A DNA stretch of 64,000 nucleotides from Woeseiaceae bacterium (GTDB taxonomy: Bacteria; Pseudomonadota; Gammaproteobacteria; Steroidobacterales; Woeseiaceae). The DNA is taken from assembly GCA_028289545.1 (NCBI GenBank), contig JANQPG010000029.1, positions 1-64,000 on the forward strand. The letters run 5' to 3'. Below the pieces are notes generated by a model. The model searched no databases, was not told the DNA's origin, and was given only the letters and a program-made list of their open reading frames with translations. This document shows, one piece after another, positions 1-9,105 of the stretch. A program made the translations under genes and the position numbers. Within the stretch, counting starts at the first letter, position 1, and the number at the start of each line of letters is the position of its first letter.

Positions 1-32
1 TCGATGATCAGCTTGATGATCTCGTCGCGCAT
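1..32 (-). CDS. Probable acyl carrier protein, N-terminus only
   Basis: Only the first ten codons are inside the window; the reading frame runs off the left edge. The start is well supported: the ATG is preceded by AAGGAG about eight bases upstream, and it begins 24 bases after the stop of the deacetylase. The visible residues read MRDEIIKLII, an amphipathic helix like helix 1 of small acyl carrier proteins. Exosortase A loci often carry an ACP next to an AMP-forming acyl ligase and a PLP decarboxylase, so an ACP here would fit the context. The identity is an inference from ten residues. Confidence 0.4.
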   Translation of the reverse strand, partial: MRDEIIKLII

Positions 33-56
33 TTCCGCTGTCTCCTTGGGGTAGTG

Positions 57-1034
57 CTAGTTTGCCGCAACCTGCAAATCGAGATTACGCAGCTTGGGGC
101 CGGCGGAATCGACGTGCTCCTGCATCGTCGTCAGCCGGTAGTGTTTACGCATTTCTTCGATCACGCGGTCGACAATGGCTATTTTCTTTTCCGCTTCCAT
201 GTCCATGCCGGGGAAAAAGTCGAGTTCGCCGACATCGTCGCAACCGATGAAGTCGAGCGGATGCAACAAAATCGAAGGAGCCACCCCGGTCATGCGGCAC
301 ATCAACAGCGCAAACCGGAAGTACAGCATCGCCAGCCCCGGCGAGAACCGGGACGCATACAGGATGTAGCTCAAATGAATCGGCGTCTTGAAGAGCGGCA
401 TCGTCGTGACCGGCAGCTCCAGCAGAGTTTCGTCTTCGATACGCCAGCGAAACGGCGCTACCGGCCGAAGCGCGTCGCGCCAGGTGCCAAACAACTCCTT
501 GCGCTTCTCCTTCTCTTCGGCGCTCAGTGAACTCGTTGCGAAGAAATAGGCCCTGGCCAGCGGGTTCAGCAGGTTCGGAAACACAGTGGCGTCGTAGCGA
601 TAGCCGCGACGCTTGAGTACTCGAAGCGTCGCCGGCGAGAGACTGAAGCCCGGGCCCCGAAAGCCGGTGGGTTTCACGCCGGTTGCGCTCTCGATCGCCT
701 CTTCCGCTTTCGCGAGCTCCTCCTCCAGCTGCTCTTCGGTGTACAGGTGCAGCCAAGGCTCGTGATGGAAGCTGTGATTGCCAATTTCATGGCCGGCATC
801 GGCAATGGCTCTGAGTGCAGGACGATTGGGCTCGAGCACGGCGTCCTGACCAACAATGAAGAACGTAATGCTGATATTGCGCTGCTCGAGAAACTCGAGG
901 ATTCTCGGCACCGCCCAATCGAGGTAGGTGGGATACTCCGACCAGGCCTCGTTGCCGTGAGTCTTCATGTAAGACCACTGGTTGTCGAGGTCGAGTGACA
1001 GACTCGCTATGCGCTTCTTGTTGGGTTCGGTCAT
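57..1034 (-). CDS. Polysaccharide deacetylase family protein (NodB fold)
   Basis: A 325-residue protein of the carbohydrate esterase 4 / NodB type, expected to remove acyl groups from glycans. Motif 1 is a variant (SLDLDNQW near residue 13), the ITFFIVGQ strand follows near residue 55, motif 2 (GNHSFHHE near residue 86) carries the metal histidines, and GFRGPGF near residue 123 matches the motif 3 arginine. There is no signal peptide, so it may act on cytoplasmic intermediates. It is the first of three deacetylases in the window and is the last complete gene of the wbp-like block. The start ATG is separated from the upstream oxidoreductase by 27 bases. Confidence 0.85.
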   Translation of the reverse strand: MTEPNKKRIASLSLDLDNQWSYMKTHGNEAWSEYPTYLDWAVPRILEFLEQRNISITFFIVGQDAVLEPNRPALRAIADAGHEIGNHSFHHEPWLHLYTEEQLEEELAKAEEAIESATGVKPTGFRGPGFSLSPATLRVLKRRGYRYDATVFPNLLNPLARAYFFATSSLSAEEKEKRKELFGTWRDALRPVAPFRWRIEDETLLELPVTTMPLFKTPIHLSYILYASRFSPGLAMLYFRFALLMCRMTGVAPSILLHPLDFIGCDDVGELDFFPGMDMEAEKKIAIVDRVIEEMRKHYRLTTMQEHVDSAGPKLRNLDLQVAAN

Positions 1035-1061
1035 GATAAAACTCCAGCAGCGTCGGCAGGC

Positions 1062-2069
1062 CTAGTCGATGGCCACCGGTACGCCGTTGTTCTTAAGCGA
1101 GCGCTGTGCGGCGTCTAGCACCTTGATGACGCGAATACCGTCATGGCCGTCGCTACGCGGCTGCTTTCGGTTCTCGACACAATCGATAAAGTGCAGGCAC
1201 TCGATTCTCAGCGGTTCGCCGGTCTTGACATAGGGTATCGTGATATCGCCGAAACGAAGCCCGACGTATTCGGCAAAGGTGTCGTAGTCCTGTGACAGGC
1301 GAGCGCCCTTGTCGTACACCTTGAGCTTTTCCGACGATTCCAGATCGTCGAAAACCGCCATCTTGCTGCTGCCGACAATCGTCAGCTTGCGAACCTTGTG
1401 CGGATCGAGCCAGCTTACGTGGATATGCGCCATCGTGCTGTCCTCGAAAGAAATCGTCAGGAACACGACATCCTCCACATCGCGTTGCAGGTAGTCCTGG
1501 CCGCGGGCCGAAACGTCGACCGGCTTCTTGCCAAGGAGATACAAGATAGACGAGATATCGTGCGGCGCAAAATTCCACAGCGCATTTTCGTCCTCTCGAA
1601 CGGTGCCGAGGTTCAGACGCTGGCTGTAGATGTAGTAGACATCGCCAAGGTCACCGGCTTCGATCATGCTCTTGAGCCGCGCAACAACCGGGTGATACTC
1701 GAGGAGATGGCCAACCATCACGATTCGATCGCCCTTTTCCGCCAGTTCGGTTAGCTCGACCGCGTGCTCGACCTCGAGCACAAACGGTTTCTCGACGTAC
1801 ACGTCCTTGCCGGCAAGCAAAGCCTTTTTGGCGAGTTCGTAGTGGCTAGGCCCGGTGGTCGCAATAACCACGGCATCCAGTTCGGGATCGGCCAGCACGT
1901 CGTCGTAGCTGCTTGTCGTCGTCGCGCCCGGATACTGGCGCTGCATCGCCTCGAGCTTGGCCGGATCGAGATCACAAATGTAGCGAAGATTCGCTTCCGG
2001 AAGCTGATAGTAGTTCCTGGCCAGGTTTTTGCCCCAACCGCCGACGCCAATTACCGCAACTTCAATCAT
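1062..2069 (-). CDS. wbpB: Gfo/Idh/MocA oxidoreductase, WbpB/WlbA-like
   Basis: A NAD-dependent sugar oxidoreductase of about 335 residues. It opens with MIEVAVIGVGGWGKN, the glycine-rich Rossmann motif, and the VEKPF strand typical of Gfo/Idh/MocA enzymes lies near residue 95. I place the start at this methionine because the longer frame adds 45 unrelated residues that run into the upstream epimerase. Followed in the same operon by the 2-epimerase, aminotransferase and N-acetyltransferase, it fits the 3-oxidation step on UDP-GlcNAcA in the 2,3-diacetamido-2,3-dideoxyuronate pathway (WbpB in Pseudomonas, WlbA in Bordetella). The substrate is inferred from neighbours. Confidence 0.85.
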   Translation of the reverse strand: MIEVAVIGVGGWGKNLARNYYQLPEANLRYICDLDPAKLEAMQRQYPGATTTSSYDDVLADPELDAVVIATTGPSHYELAKKALLAGKDVYVEKPFVLEVEHAVELTELAEKGDRIVMVGHLLEYHPVVARLKSMIEAGDLGDVYYIYSQRLNLGTVREDENALWNFAPHDISSILYLLGKKPVDVSARGQDYLQRDVEDVVFLTISFEDSTMAHIHVSWLDPHKVRKLTIVGSSKMAVFDDLESSEKLKVYDKGARLSQDYDTFAEYVGLRFGDITIPYVKTGEPLRIECLHFIDCVENRKQPRSDGHDGIRVIKVLDAAQRSLKNNGVPVAID

Positions 2070-2115
2070 CGTAGCTACTCGCAAGAAAACAAAAACAGTG
2101 TCACGCGCAGACGGT

Positions 2116-3228
2116 TCACGCGAAGTCCAGAATGCCGCGGACAATCGCGGCAGCCGCCCGGCCATCACCAAACGGGTTCTCAAACGCCGAGTCTTTCGGG
2201 CCAATCCGGCTTGTGTCGGCGCCCAGCCAGCGATCCACGGCCTCGAGAATGCGCGCCGGATCGGCGCCGGTCAGGATATTCCCTCCCGCGTCGACCGTTT
2301 CCGGCCATTCGGTCTCGTCGCGCAAGGTGACGCAGGGCGTCCCGACGAACAGCGCTTCCTTCTGCATACCGCCGGAATCTGTCAGCAGAAGCCTCGCGTT
2401 CCCCAGCAGCTTCAGCATGTCCAGGTAGCCCAGCGGCTCGATCATCCGGAGTTGCGGGGCCGCCTGCCAGTCGCTATCCGCTTTCAGGCGCGCGACCGTT
2501 CGCGGATGCGCCGGAAAGATCACCGGCCTGTCGGACGCTATCGTGTTGAGCGTATCAAGGAGCTTCTGCAGATTTTCGCCGTCGGTGTTGACGGGCCGGT
2601 GTAGCGTCGCCACCGCATAGTCCACGCCGTCGAGGTCGAGTTCCTCGAGGATACCCGACCGTCGCTCGGCAAGGCCGAGGTTGAACTCGACGGCATCGAG
2701 CATGACGTCACCGGACTGGACGGCGCGATCCTTCAGGTTTTCCTTCTCCAGGTTGCGCATGGCCGTTTCAGTCGGCGCAAACAACAGGTCGGAGGTGTGA
2801 TCCGAGATGACGCGATTGATCTCCTCCGGCATCGTTCGGACAAAACTCCTTAAGCCCGCTTCGATATGAGCAATCGGAATCTCGAGCTTCGCGGCCGCCA
2901 CGGCGCCCGCCAGCGTCGAGTTGGTATCGCCGTAGATGACCACCATGTCGGGCTGGCGATCGAGCAACGTCGCTTCGATGCCCTCGAGCATCGCCGCGGT
3001 TTGTGCGCCGTGCAAACCGGAGCCGACACCCAGATGAACGCCGGGCTTCGGTATTTCGAGCTCCTCGAAAAAGATGTCCGACATGCCTGCATCGTAATGC
3101 TGGCCGGTGTGCACAATGATGTCTTCGATCGGCTCGCCACCCGTCACGGAGCCGTCCGCCATGGCACGGCTCACGGGCGCCAGTTTGACGAACTGGGGTC
3201 TGGCTCCAACGATGCTGACGACGCGCAT
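2116..3228 (-). CDS. wbpI: Non-hydrolysing UDP-sugar 2-epimerase, WbpI/WecB family
   Basis: A 370-residue GT-B fold epimerase. The start reads MRVVSIVGARPQFVKL, and the family motifs HIEAGLRSF (near residue 123), TMPEEINRVISDH, and LLTDSGGMQKEA with a following GTPCVTLRDETEWPET segment are all intact. WecB acts on UDP-GlcNAc, while close relatives WbpI/WlbD act on the 2,3-diacetamido-glucuronate. Sitting between the WbpB-like and WbpE-like genes, it most likely makes the manno-configured diacetamido-uronate. It starts three bases after the stop of the aminotransferase, so translation is probably coupled. Confidence 0.85.
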   Translation of the reverse strand: MRVVSIVGARPQFVKLAPVSRAMADGSVTGGEPIEDIIVHTGQHYDAGMSDIFFEELEIPKPGVHLGVGSGLHGAQTAAMLEGIEATLLDRQPDMVVIYGDTNSTLAGAVAAAKLEIPIAHIEAGLRSFVRTMPEEINRVISDHTSDLLFAPTETAMRNLEKENLKDRAVQSGDVMLDAVEFNLGLAERRSGILEELDLDGVDYAVATLHRPVNTDGENLQKLLDTLNTIASDRPVIFPAHPRTVARLKADSDWQAAPQLRMIEPLGYLDMLKLLGNARLLLTDSGGMQKEALFVGTPCVTLRDETEWPETVDAGGNILTGADPARILEAVDRWLGADTSRIGPKDSAFENPFGDGRAAAAIVRGILDFA

Positions 3229-3231
3229 GGC

Positions 3232-4413
3232 TTAGCTGTAGAAGTCGGCGATCGTGTCGACCACGTATTGCTGCTGGTCGCGCGTCAGTTCGGGGTACAC
3301 GGGGATCGCCACCGTTTCATTGGCCGCCGACTCGGACTCGGGGCAATCCCCCTCTCCGTAACCGAGGTCCGCGAAACACTGCTGCAGGTGCAAAGGCACA
3401 GGGTAGTAGATCTCGGTACCGATCCCGGCTTCGCCCAGGTGTGTCCGCAACGCATCGCGCTCCGCAACCCGGATCACATACTGGTTGTAGATATGCCGCT
3501 TGCCGGTACGCGTGACCGGCGTCGACACGCGCTCGCTCAGGCCCGCATCAGCGAAAGCCTGGTCATAGAAAGCGGCGTTCGACTGTCGGCCCTCCGTCCA
3601 GGCATCCAGCGACCGCAGCTTGACGCTGAGGACAGCAGCCTGCAGGGCATCCAGCCGGAAATTGCCGCCGACGACGGCATGGTAATACTTCGGCTTGCCG
3701 CCATGCAGGCGCAGGATACGCAGCTTGTCGGCCAGCTCGGAGTGGTTGGTCGTGCACATCCCGCCGTCGCCGAAAGCACCGAGGTTTTTGCTCGGGAAGA
3801 ACGAGAAGCAACCGATGGTCCCGCGCGAACCCGCTCGTTGCCCATCGGCGTATTCCGAGCCAATGGACTGAGCGGCGTCTTCGACTATCGGCAAGCCGTA
3901 TTCCTCGCCGATGGCCGCGAGCGCGTCCATGTCGGCGGTCTGGCCGTACAAATGGACGGGCATCAGAACCTTGACCACGGCGCCCGACGGTCGGTGTACC
4001 AGCTTTCCGTCCACCGTGTCACATTCGTTTTCCAGCAACGTCCGGATCGCATCCGAACTCACGTTGTAGGTGTCCCGGTCGATATCGCAGAACAGCGGGC
4101 GCGCACCCAGACGCGAGATCGTCCCGCCGGTCGCAAAGAATGTGTAAGGTGTGGTGATGACGGCGTCGCCGTGACCCACCTCGAGCGCCATTAATGCCAC
4201 GAGCAATGCGTCGGTGCCCGAAGAGACGCCGATGCCGTCGGAACACTGGCTGTACTCCGCGATCGACGCTTCCAGCTCCGTTACCTTTGGCCCCATCACG
4301 AAATACTGCGCATCGCAGACTTCGTCGATGGCTACACGGACTTCTTCCCGAATCCCCGCGTATTGCGCCTTGAGGTCCAGCAAGGGGACCTGCATTTTCT
4401 TGCGCGCGCTCAT
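3232..4413 (-). CDS. wbpE: DegT/DnrJ/EryC1/StrS sugar aminotransferase, WbpE-like
   Basis: A 393-residue PLP-dependent aminotransferase. VPLLDLKAQY near the start, ISSGTD-like GVSSGTDALL (near residue 60), VEDAAQSIGS and the lysine-bearing FFPSKNLGAFGDGG segment near residue 208 are hallmarks of the family. It should place the amino group at C3 of the ketosugar made by the WbpB-like enzyme. A second in-frame methionine seven residues in (MQVPLLDL) is equally plausible as the start. It is followed closely by the 2-epimerase, and lies 84 bases after the acetyltransferase stop. Confidence 0.85.
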   Translation of the reverse strand: MSARKKMQVPLLDLKAQYAGIREEVRVAIDEVCDAQYFVMGPKVTELEASIAEYSQCSDGIGVSSGTDALLVALMALEVGHGDAVITTPYTFFATGGTISRLGARPLFCDIDRDTYNVSSDAIRTLLENECDTVDGKLVHRPSGAVVKVLMPVHLYGQTADMDALAAIGEEYGLPIVEDAAQSIGSEYADGQRAGSRGTIGCFSFFPSKNLGAFGDGGMCTTNHSELADKLRILRLHGGKPKYYHAVVGGNFRLDALQAAVLSVKLRSLDAWTEGRQSNAAFYDQAFADAGLSERVSTPVTRTGKRHIYNQYVIRVAERDALRTHLGEAGIGTEIYYPVPLHLQQCFADLGYGEGDCPESESAANETVAIPVYPELTRDQQQYVVDTIADFYS

Positions 4414-4497
4414 GATGCTCCTTGTTAAATGTCGAGGTTAGATGATCGAGTCTTGAATAACCGAATTTAGTGGTCGGGCGGCCGCAACCGCTTCAAA

Positions 4498-5091
4498 CTA
4501 TTCCGCGAGCGCTACCGACTGCCCGCGCTTGATGTAAGACAGTCCGCAACTGCAGTTTGCAACCTGCTTGCCGTCCTGGGCGTCTTCGAAATCGAGCATC
4601 AGGCCACAGCTGCAGGCCCAGCCGCGAATCTTCGCGGGCGAGCCGTAGACGACGGCATAGTCGGGCACGTCACGCGTGACCACAGCGCCGGCACCTATAA
4701 AAGCGTAATTCCCCAGTGTATTCCCGCAAACGACAGTGGCGTTGGCGCCGATTGTTGCCCCGCGCCGCACGAGCGTCTTCTTGTACTCGTCCTTGCGCTC
4801 GACGTGGCTGCGCGGATTGATGACGTTGGTAAACACCATCGACGGGCCGCAGAAGACGTCGTCTTCGAGAATCACACCGGTATAGACGGACACGTTGTTT
4901 TGAATCTTGACGTTGTTGCCGACCACACAGCCCGGCGATACGACAACGTTTTGCCCGATGTTGCAGTTTCGGCCAATCCGGCTGTCCTTCATGATGTGGC
5001 TGAAGTGCCAGATCTTCGTCCCCTCACCGATCGTGCAGGGTTGATCGACATAGGACGATTCATGGACAAAGTAGTCGTCGCTGCCAGCCAT
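4498..5091 (-). CDS. wbpD: Hexapeptide-repeat sugar N-acetyltransferase, WbpD-like
   Basis: A 197-residue left-handed beta-helix acyltransferase with many imperfect hexapeptide units (IGRNCNIGQNVVVS, GNNVKIQNNVSV) and the loop VINPRSHVERKDEYKKT typical of WbpD/WlbB. It should acetylate the 3-amino group installed by the aminotransferase. The C-terminus carries two CxC pairs (ACSCG and NCSCG, near residues 158 and 180), which looks like a small zinc-ribbon tail seen in part of this family. It starts 12 bases after the flavoprotein stop, so they are probably co-transcribed. Confidence 0.85.
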   Translation of the reverse strand: MAGSDDYFVHESSYVDQPCTIGEGTKIWHFSHIMKDSRIGRNCNIGQNVVVSPGCVVGNNVKIQNNVSVYTGVILEDDVFCGPSMVFTNVINPRSHVERKDEYKKTLVRRGATIGANATVVCGNTLGNYAFIGAGAVVTRDVPDYAVVYGSPAKIRGWACSCGLMLDFEDAQDGKQVANCSCGLSYIKRGQSVALAE

Positions 5092-5103
5092 CGTCGTCTC
5101 TCC

Positions 5104-6447
5104 TCAGGCAACCAGCGCGTCGTCCGAGCGCTCGTCGCCCGGCTCGAAGCAGTCGCCGTGTTTCTCGAGGAAGGCTTCGACAGCGCGAATGACCTCGTTG
5201 TTGTTGAGCGTGTTGTTGACGAATTGCGCCGTGTTGTGGACAAAGAAGTCGGGGTGCCGCGTCGCCGACTTCGGTATCCGCTCCGAGAAATTCAGAACCT
5301 GCAGCGGCTGGACCTTGAAGGCGCGGTGTATCCGTGAACTCACGATGTCCTCGTCCTTGAGGTCCGGGAACATTAGGCGCAAGCCGTCGAGAAACTCCCG
5401 CTGCAGTTCGTCCTCGGGACGGCGTAGCTCGGCGTCCGTGGACAGCACATACTTGGGCAGGTAGGTAAGGTGCGTGCCGGCCGTTTCGTCGCTGTCGAGT
5501 ATGTTGCTCATGCCGACGACCCCGGTAAACGGAATTCTGCGATCGGCAATATTCAGAATGTAGAAATCGGTCAGCGGCTTCCTCGTGACGAGCGCCATGC
5601 AAAGCACACCGAGATATTCGACTTCGTGGCCGGAATCCTCAACCGCGACAAGCGAGTCGTCCGCTACCTTCTGCAGAATATTCACGGGCCCCGTGAAGAT
5701 CACTTTGTCGAAGTGCTCTGACCGGTTCTCGGTAACGATATCGACACCGCTGCCGCCCTTTGCTGGCGCAATCCGCTGCACGGAGGTGTTCAGGGCAATA
5801 CGTCCGCCGGCCGCGGCGATCGTTTGCTCCAGGCGATCGAACACCGTTTTGTAGCCGCCGTGGACGTGCCCCATCTGTTCCTTGCTGGCCGACGAATCGC
5901 GGGCGGAGAACATGCGCTTGATATAGGTCCATATGAATACAGCGGACACGCGCCGATAGTTCTCGCCGAGCTTGGCGAGAAGCAACGGCTTCCACATCTT
6001 TTCGTAAGTGGTTCGTCCGGAATGCCTCAACAGGAAATCCTCGACCGTGATCTTTTCGAGGCGCTTCCAATCGTTGATCCGCGAGCAGTAGAGGATTGTC
6101 GTCGCAAGCCGAAACTTCGACCAGAGAGACAGCGGCGGAAACTTCAGAAACTCCAGCGTGCTGCTCATCGAGTGCATTTTCTCTTCGACGAAAAACCCGG
6201 TCAGGGTCGTTTCCCAGCGCAGCTTGTCGGCGAGTCCAATCTCACGAATGAACGACAGCAGATAGCGATCGGAGGGCAAAATCACGTGGTAGTAACGATC
6301 GAACACGAAGGGACCGTGATCCTCGTAGGTGGCGAGGCCGCCAACCTGGGTGTCACGCTCGAAAACGGTAACCGTGTGCCCCTGTTTCGAAAGCTTTTGT
6401 GCGAGCGCAAGCCCGGACAGCCCGGCGCCAATGATGCCGATCTTCAT
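5104..6447 (-). CDS. FAD-dependent oxidoreductase (amine-oxidase/protoporphyrinogen-oxidase-like)
   Basis: A 447-residue soluble flavoprotein. The N-terminus MKIGIIGAGLSGLALAQ is a textbook GxGxxG dinucleotide-binding motif, followed by an acidic strand end (VFERD) and GGLATY, the second FAD loop. The rest resembles NAD(P)-binding-like proteins that recur in exopolysaccharide gene clusters. The exact substrate is not known to me; a redox change on a sugar or lipid-linked intermediate is an inference from its neighbours, an SDR epimerase upstream and the WbpD-like acetyltransferase downstream. Confidence 0.75.
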   Translation of the reverse strand: MKIGIIGAGLSGLALAQKLSKQGHTVTVFERDTQVGGLATYEDHGPFVFDRYYHVILPSDRYLLSFIREIGLADKLRWETTLTGFFVEEKMHSMSSTLEFLKFPPLSLWSKFRLATTILYCSRINDWKRLEKITVEDFLLRHSGRTTYEKMWKPLLLAKLGENYRRVSAVFIWTYIKRMFSARDSSASKEQMGHVHGGYKTVFDRLEQTIAAAGGRIALNTSVQRIAPAKGGSGVDIVTENRSEHFDKVIFTGPVNILQKVADDSLVAVEDSGHEVEYLGVLCMALVTRKPLTDFYILNIADRRIPFTGVVGMSNILDSDETAGTHLTYLPKYVLSTDAELRRPEDELQREFLDGLRLMFPDLKDEDIVSSRIHRAFKVQPLQVLNFSERIPKSATRHPDFFVHNTAQFVNNTLNNNEVIRAVEAFLEKHGDCFEPGDERSDDALVA

Positions 6448-6486
6448 GATTCCCGAATTCCCAGAAAGTCCTGTTTGCTCTAAGGC

Positions 6487-7476
6487 CTAAGCCGCCGCAT
6501 CACCCATCGTTACCTGCCGCTGCCACTCGATCGTCCGCGCAAGACCTTCGTCCAAGGAAACTTTGGCCTCCACGCCGAGCAACTTCTTACACAGGCTGAC
6601 GTCCGGCACGCGCCGCATGACGTCCTGATACTTGCCGCCCGTGAACGACTCGTAAGGAACAAACTCGATCTTGAGCTCCCCGGGCGTGCCGCTCAGCGCC
6701 TTGATCTTCTTGGCGAGCTCCAAAATCGTTATCTCGGTCGTCGCGCCGATGTTGATCACCTCGCCGTTGGCTTCCGGTTTGACGGTCGCCTGGTAGATGC
6801 CCTCTACCGTATCCGACACATAGGTAAAGCTGCGGGTCTGCGAGCCATCGCCGTGAATAGGAATGACCTCATCTTTAAGAATCGCGTTGATGAACACCGA
6901 CTGCGGACCACCCCACCAGGTGAGATGCTGATTCGGCCCGTAGGAGCCGAAGAATCGGAGCAAGGTCACCGGAAATCCGTAGGCTTCCTGATACGCGAAC
7001 GCCAGATGCTCGTCGAACAGCTTCGACACGGCGTACGCCCAACGGGGCGCCTTCGAGCTGCCAATGACCGAGTCGCTGTTTTCCTCGCTGAACGGTAGCT
7101 CCGGGTTACGCCCGTAGACGTCCGACGTCGACGCAAGCACACACTTGCAGTCGAGCTTCCGCGCGTATTCGAGCACCTGCTCGGTGCCTTTGTAGTTAAT
7201 CTGCAGCGTATCCAGCGCCTTCCCGTATCGAGGTATTTTGAACGCGGCGAGGTGGACGACCGCGTCGAAGTCGTCGTCCAGCGCGTCGAAGGCGCTTTGC
7301 TCGGTCACGTCCTCCTGGATGAATTGAAAACCGTCTTTTTCCTGATACGGCGCCAGGTTTTCGATCCGCCCCATCGACAGGTTGTCGATGACGACGACCC
7401 GATGGCCTTCGTCAAGAAATTTGCCCACAAGATTGGACCCCAAGAAACCGGCTCCGCCGGTAACCAATACGCGCAT
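6487..7476 (-). CDS. NAD-dependent epimerase/dehydratase (extended SDR)
   Basis: A 329-residue extended short-chain dehydrogenase of the nucleotide-sugar type. It has the GGAGFLGSNL cofactor loop at residues 7-16, VIDNLSMG, the VHLAAF segment, and a YAVSK catalytic pair (YxxxK) near residue 150. The STSDVYG strand carries the usual serine/threonine. This is consistent with a UDP-sugar 4-epimerase, decarboxylase or 4,6-dehydratase; which one cannot be settled here. It lies 39 bases upstream of the flavoprotein and 110 bases downstream of a GT2. Confidence 0.8.
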   Translation of the reverse strand: MRVLVTGGAGFLGSNLVGKFLDEGHRVVVIDNLSMGRIENLAPYQEKDGFQFIQEDVTEQSAFDALDDDFDAVVHLAAFKIPRYGKALDTLQINYKGTEQVLEYARKLDCKCVLASTSDVYGRNPELPFSEENSDSVIGSSKAPRWAYAVSKLFDEHLAFAYQEAYGFPVTLLRFFGSYGPNQHLTWWGGPQSVFINAILKDEVIPIHGDGSQTRSFTYVSDTVEGIYQATVKPEANGEVINIGATTEITILELAKKIKALSGTPGELKIEFVPYESFTGGKYQDVMRRVPDVSLCKKLLGVEAKVSLDEGLARTIEWQRQVTMGDAAA

Positions 7477-7586
7477 GTCGTGAACCCCTAAGAATCGCTC
7501 GTTGTGGAGGGTAAGTTATTGAATTCCCAAGTATAGTCGGACTGCCGTGGATATTCCGGGACCGGCGTCACAGTCAACCCTGCGAC

Positions 7587-8663
7587 TCAGTCCGCATTGT
7601 ACCCGGATAAGCGCCGATCCTCGCCTTTGGACCCATTCGATTGACGGCGGGCCACGGTGGTGCCGAGGTAGAAGACTTCCTCGAAATAGGACTTGCTCTG
7701 CAGCGCCAGAATGCCGAGGCTGATCAGCTGTATCGCCACCATCAGCGACAGCAGCCCGACGATGAAGGTGTGCGGATAGTCCCGGTAGGCCTGGGCAATG
7801 GCCCAGGACACCTTGTCGGTGCCCGCGTCCGCCGGCACCATCTGCAAAGCCTCGAAGAAGTGGACAACCATCCAGAGGTTCACCCAGGCCGAGAACGCCA
7901 GCAGCAAAAGCCCGGGAACCACAAAAAACATGAACGGCCGAAACACGAAGCCGGAAAGCACCGTCGAGAGCACGTGACGAATGATGCGCATGCTCGAAGT
8001 CCGACCCTGCTGTTTGACCTGCAGGCCCCAGTCCAGGTGCGCGGGAATCTGCGCGATGCCGGCCCTCAGTATCATCGATTTGTAGACGGTCTCCGGCATG
8101 ATCTCCATGCCCGTCGCCCGCAGTATCAGCTCACGGCCGAACTGACCGTCATAGCCTCGCACCATACAGGTCAAGGTCGACAGGCGGCCATGAGCGACGA
8201 GCGACAGAAAGCGGTTCGCGCAGATGCTCAGGATCTTCCGCAGCCAGGGCACGTTCGATATCTGGCCTCCCTTCATGTAGGGGGAAGCCAGCACCAGCTT
8301 AGCGGACGACGTGCGCAGGGTTTCCACGAGGCGCACGACATGATCGGGCGAGTAGCTCAGGTCGATATCCATCGTGACGATGTAGTCGCCCTTCGTTTGA
8401 CTCATCCCGTACTTGAGGGCCTGGCCAAGCCCGTAGTTGACCTGATGGTGCAGTACCCTGACATTGTCGCGATCGGCCGCAAACGCCTCCGCGATCTCCC
8501 CGGTGTCGTCCGCGCTGCCGTCGTTGACGATCACCATTTCCCAGTCGAAGTCGTCTTGTTCGGTTTCCAGGTAGCGACTCAGGATCCCCAGATGGTCATG
8601 CAGGATCGCGGCCTCGTTGAACGCGGGCAGCACGACGGATACGAGCGGTTTTTGTTTTTCCAT
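7587..8663 (-). CDS. GT2 glycosyltransferase with C-terminal membrane segments
   Basis: A 358-residue family 2 glycosyltransferase resembling dolichol/polyprenyl-phosphate mannosyl-type enzymes. The catalytic domain starts PLVSVVLPAFNEAAIL, with VNDGSADDT near residue 45 and the metal-binding TMDIDLS (near residue 96). Two hydrophobic stretches follow near residues 235-265 and 300-325, so the protein is likely anchored in the inner membrane and may charge undecaprenyl phosphate. It is the first gene of the leftward block that ends with the wbp-like genes, and its upstream region is shared with the divergent secreted beta-helix gene. Confidence 0.8.
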   Translation of the reverse strand: MEKQKPLVSVVLPAFNEAAILHDHLGILSRYLETEQDDFDWEMVIVNDGSADDTGEIAEAFAADRDNVRVLHHQVNYGLGQALKYGMSQTKGDYIVTMDIDLSYSPDHVVRLVETLRTSSAKLVLASPYMKGGQISNVPWLRKILSICANRFLSLVAHGRLSTLTCMVRGYDGQFGRELILRATGMEIMPETVYKSMILRAGIAQIPAHLDWGLQVKQQGRTSSMRIIRHVLSTVLSGFVFRPFMFFVVPGLLLLAFSAWVNLWMVVHFFEALQMVPADAGTDKVSWAIAQAYRDYPHTFIVGLLSLMVAIQLISLGILALQSKSYFEEVFYLGTTVARRQSNGSKGEDRRLSGYNAD

Positions 8664-8850
8664 TCATCAAGTTCCAGAAGGCGGGAGCCGGTTCGCCAAA
8701 ACGCTGGCGAGTGCGGCATTTTGCCACAACGCAGGACCGTAGTCCGCGCGCTGGCAGGCGAATAACCGGTGTTTTCAGGCATCCGATCATGGGGCCGGAA
8801 CCGCCGCATCGAGCCAGGCCTTTTACGCACCGATTTTGCGCAGATTCGAA

Positions 8851-8911
8851 GTTGACAAAAAATCCGACACTTCGGATTGCGTCTCCAATCGCCGACAGCA
8901 AAAGTGTCAAC
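8851..8911. promoter_or_regulatory. Inverted repeat GTTGACA...TGTCAAC enclosing a hairpin
   Basis: The seven-base arms at 8851-8857 and 8905-8911 are perfect complements, and the ATCCGA/TCGGAT hairpin lies inside. The element sits between two divergent genes, where an operator would be expected. Its binding protein is unknown; that it is regulatory is an inference. Confidence 0.35.
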
Positions 8912-9086
8912 CTGGAGAGGTGATTTCCCTAAGCCCTTGTTCTGCCAGAGGTTGAAAGAAACGCGATTCTACAAAATGTCTGCGGTAGGAATTGTTACGG
9001 CAGCCGCGTTTGCGTTGTTGTTTGCAGTAGCTAAGATGAGCGCGTTGTTTTTCTGGGTACCGCTTGTCACGCGGTTGGGCCATAGG

Positions 9087-9105
9087 GCCAAAAACTGTGA
9101 CACAG
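9087..9105 (+). promoter_or_regulatory. Candidate operator, GTGAC-type box (copy A)
   Basis: The sequence matches GGCCAAAWACTGTGACRC, and the same stretch occurs at 37303-37320 upstream of the export/chain-length operon. The right half here is the palindrome CTGTGACACAG. It lies about 80-95 bases upstream of the chosen start of the secreted beta-helix protein. Sharing by two promoter regions of the same locus suggests a common regulator. Confidence 0.35.

Noticed and set aside
2866..4194. Long plus-strand reading frame of over 400 codons
   Set aside because: It lies antisense to the 2-epimerase and aminotransferase genes, its translation is rich in R, H and Q with no domain, and such frames are common opposite high-GC genes.
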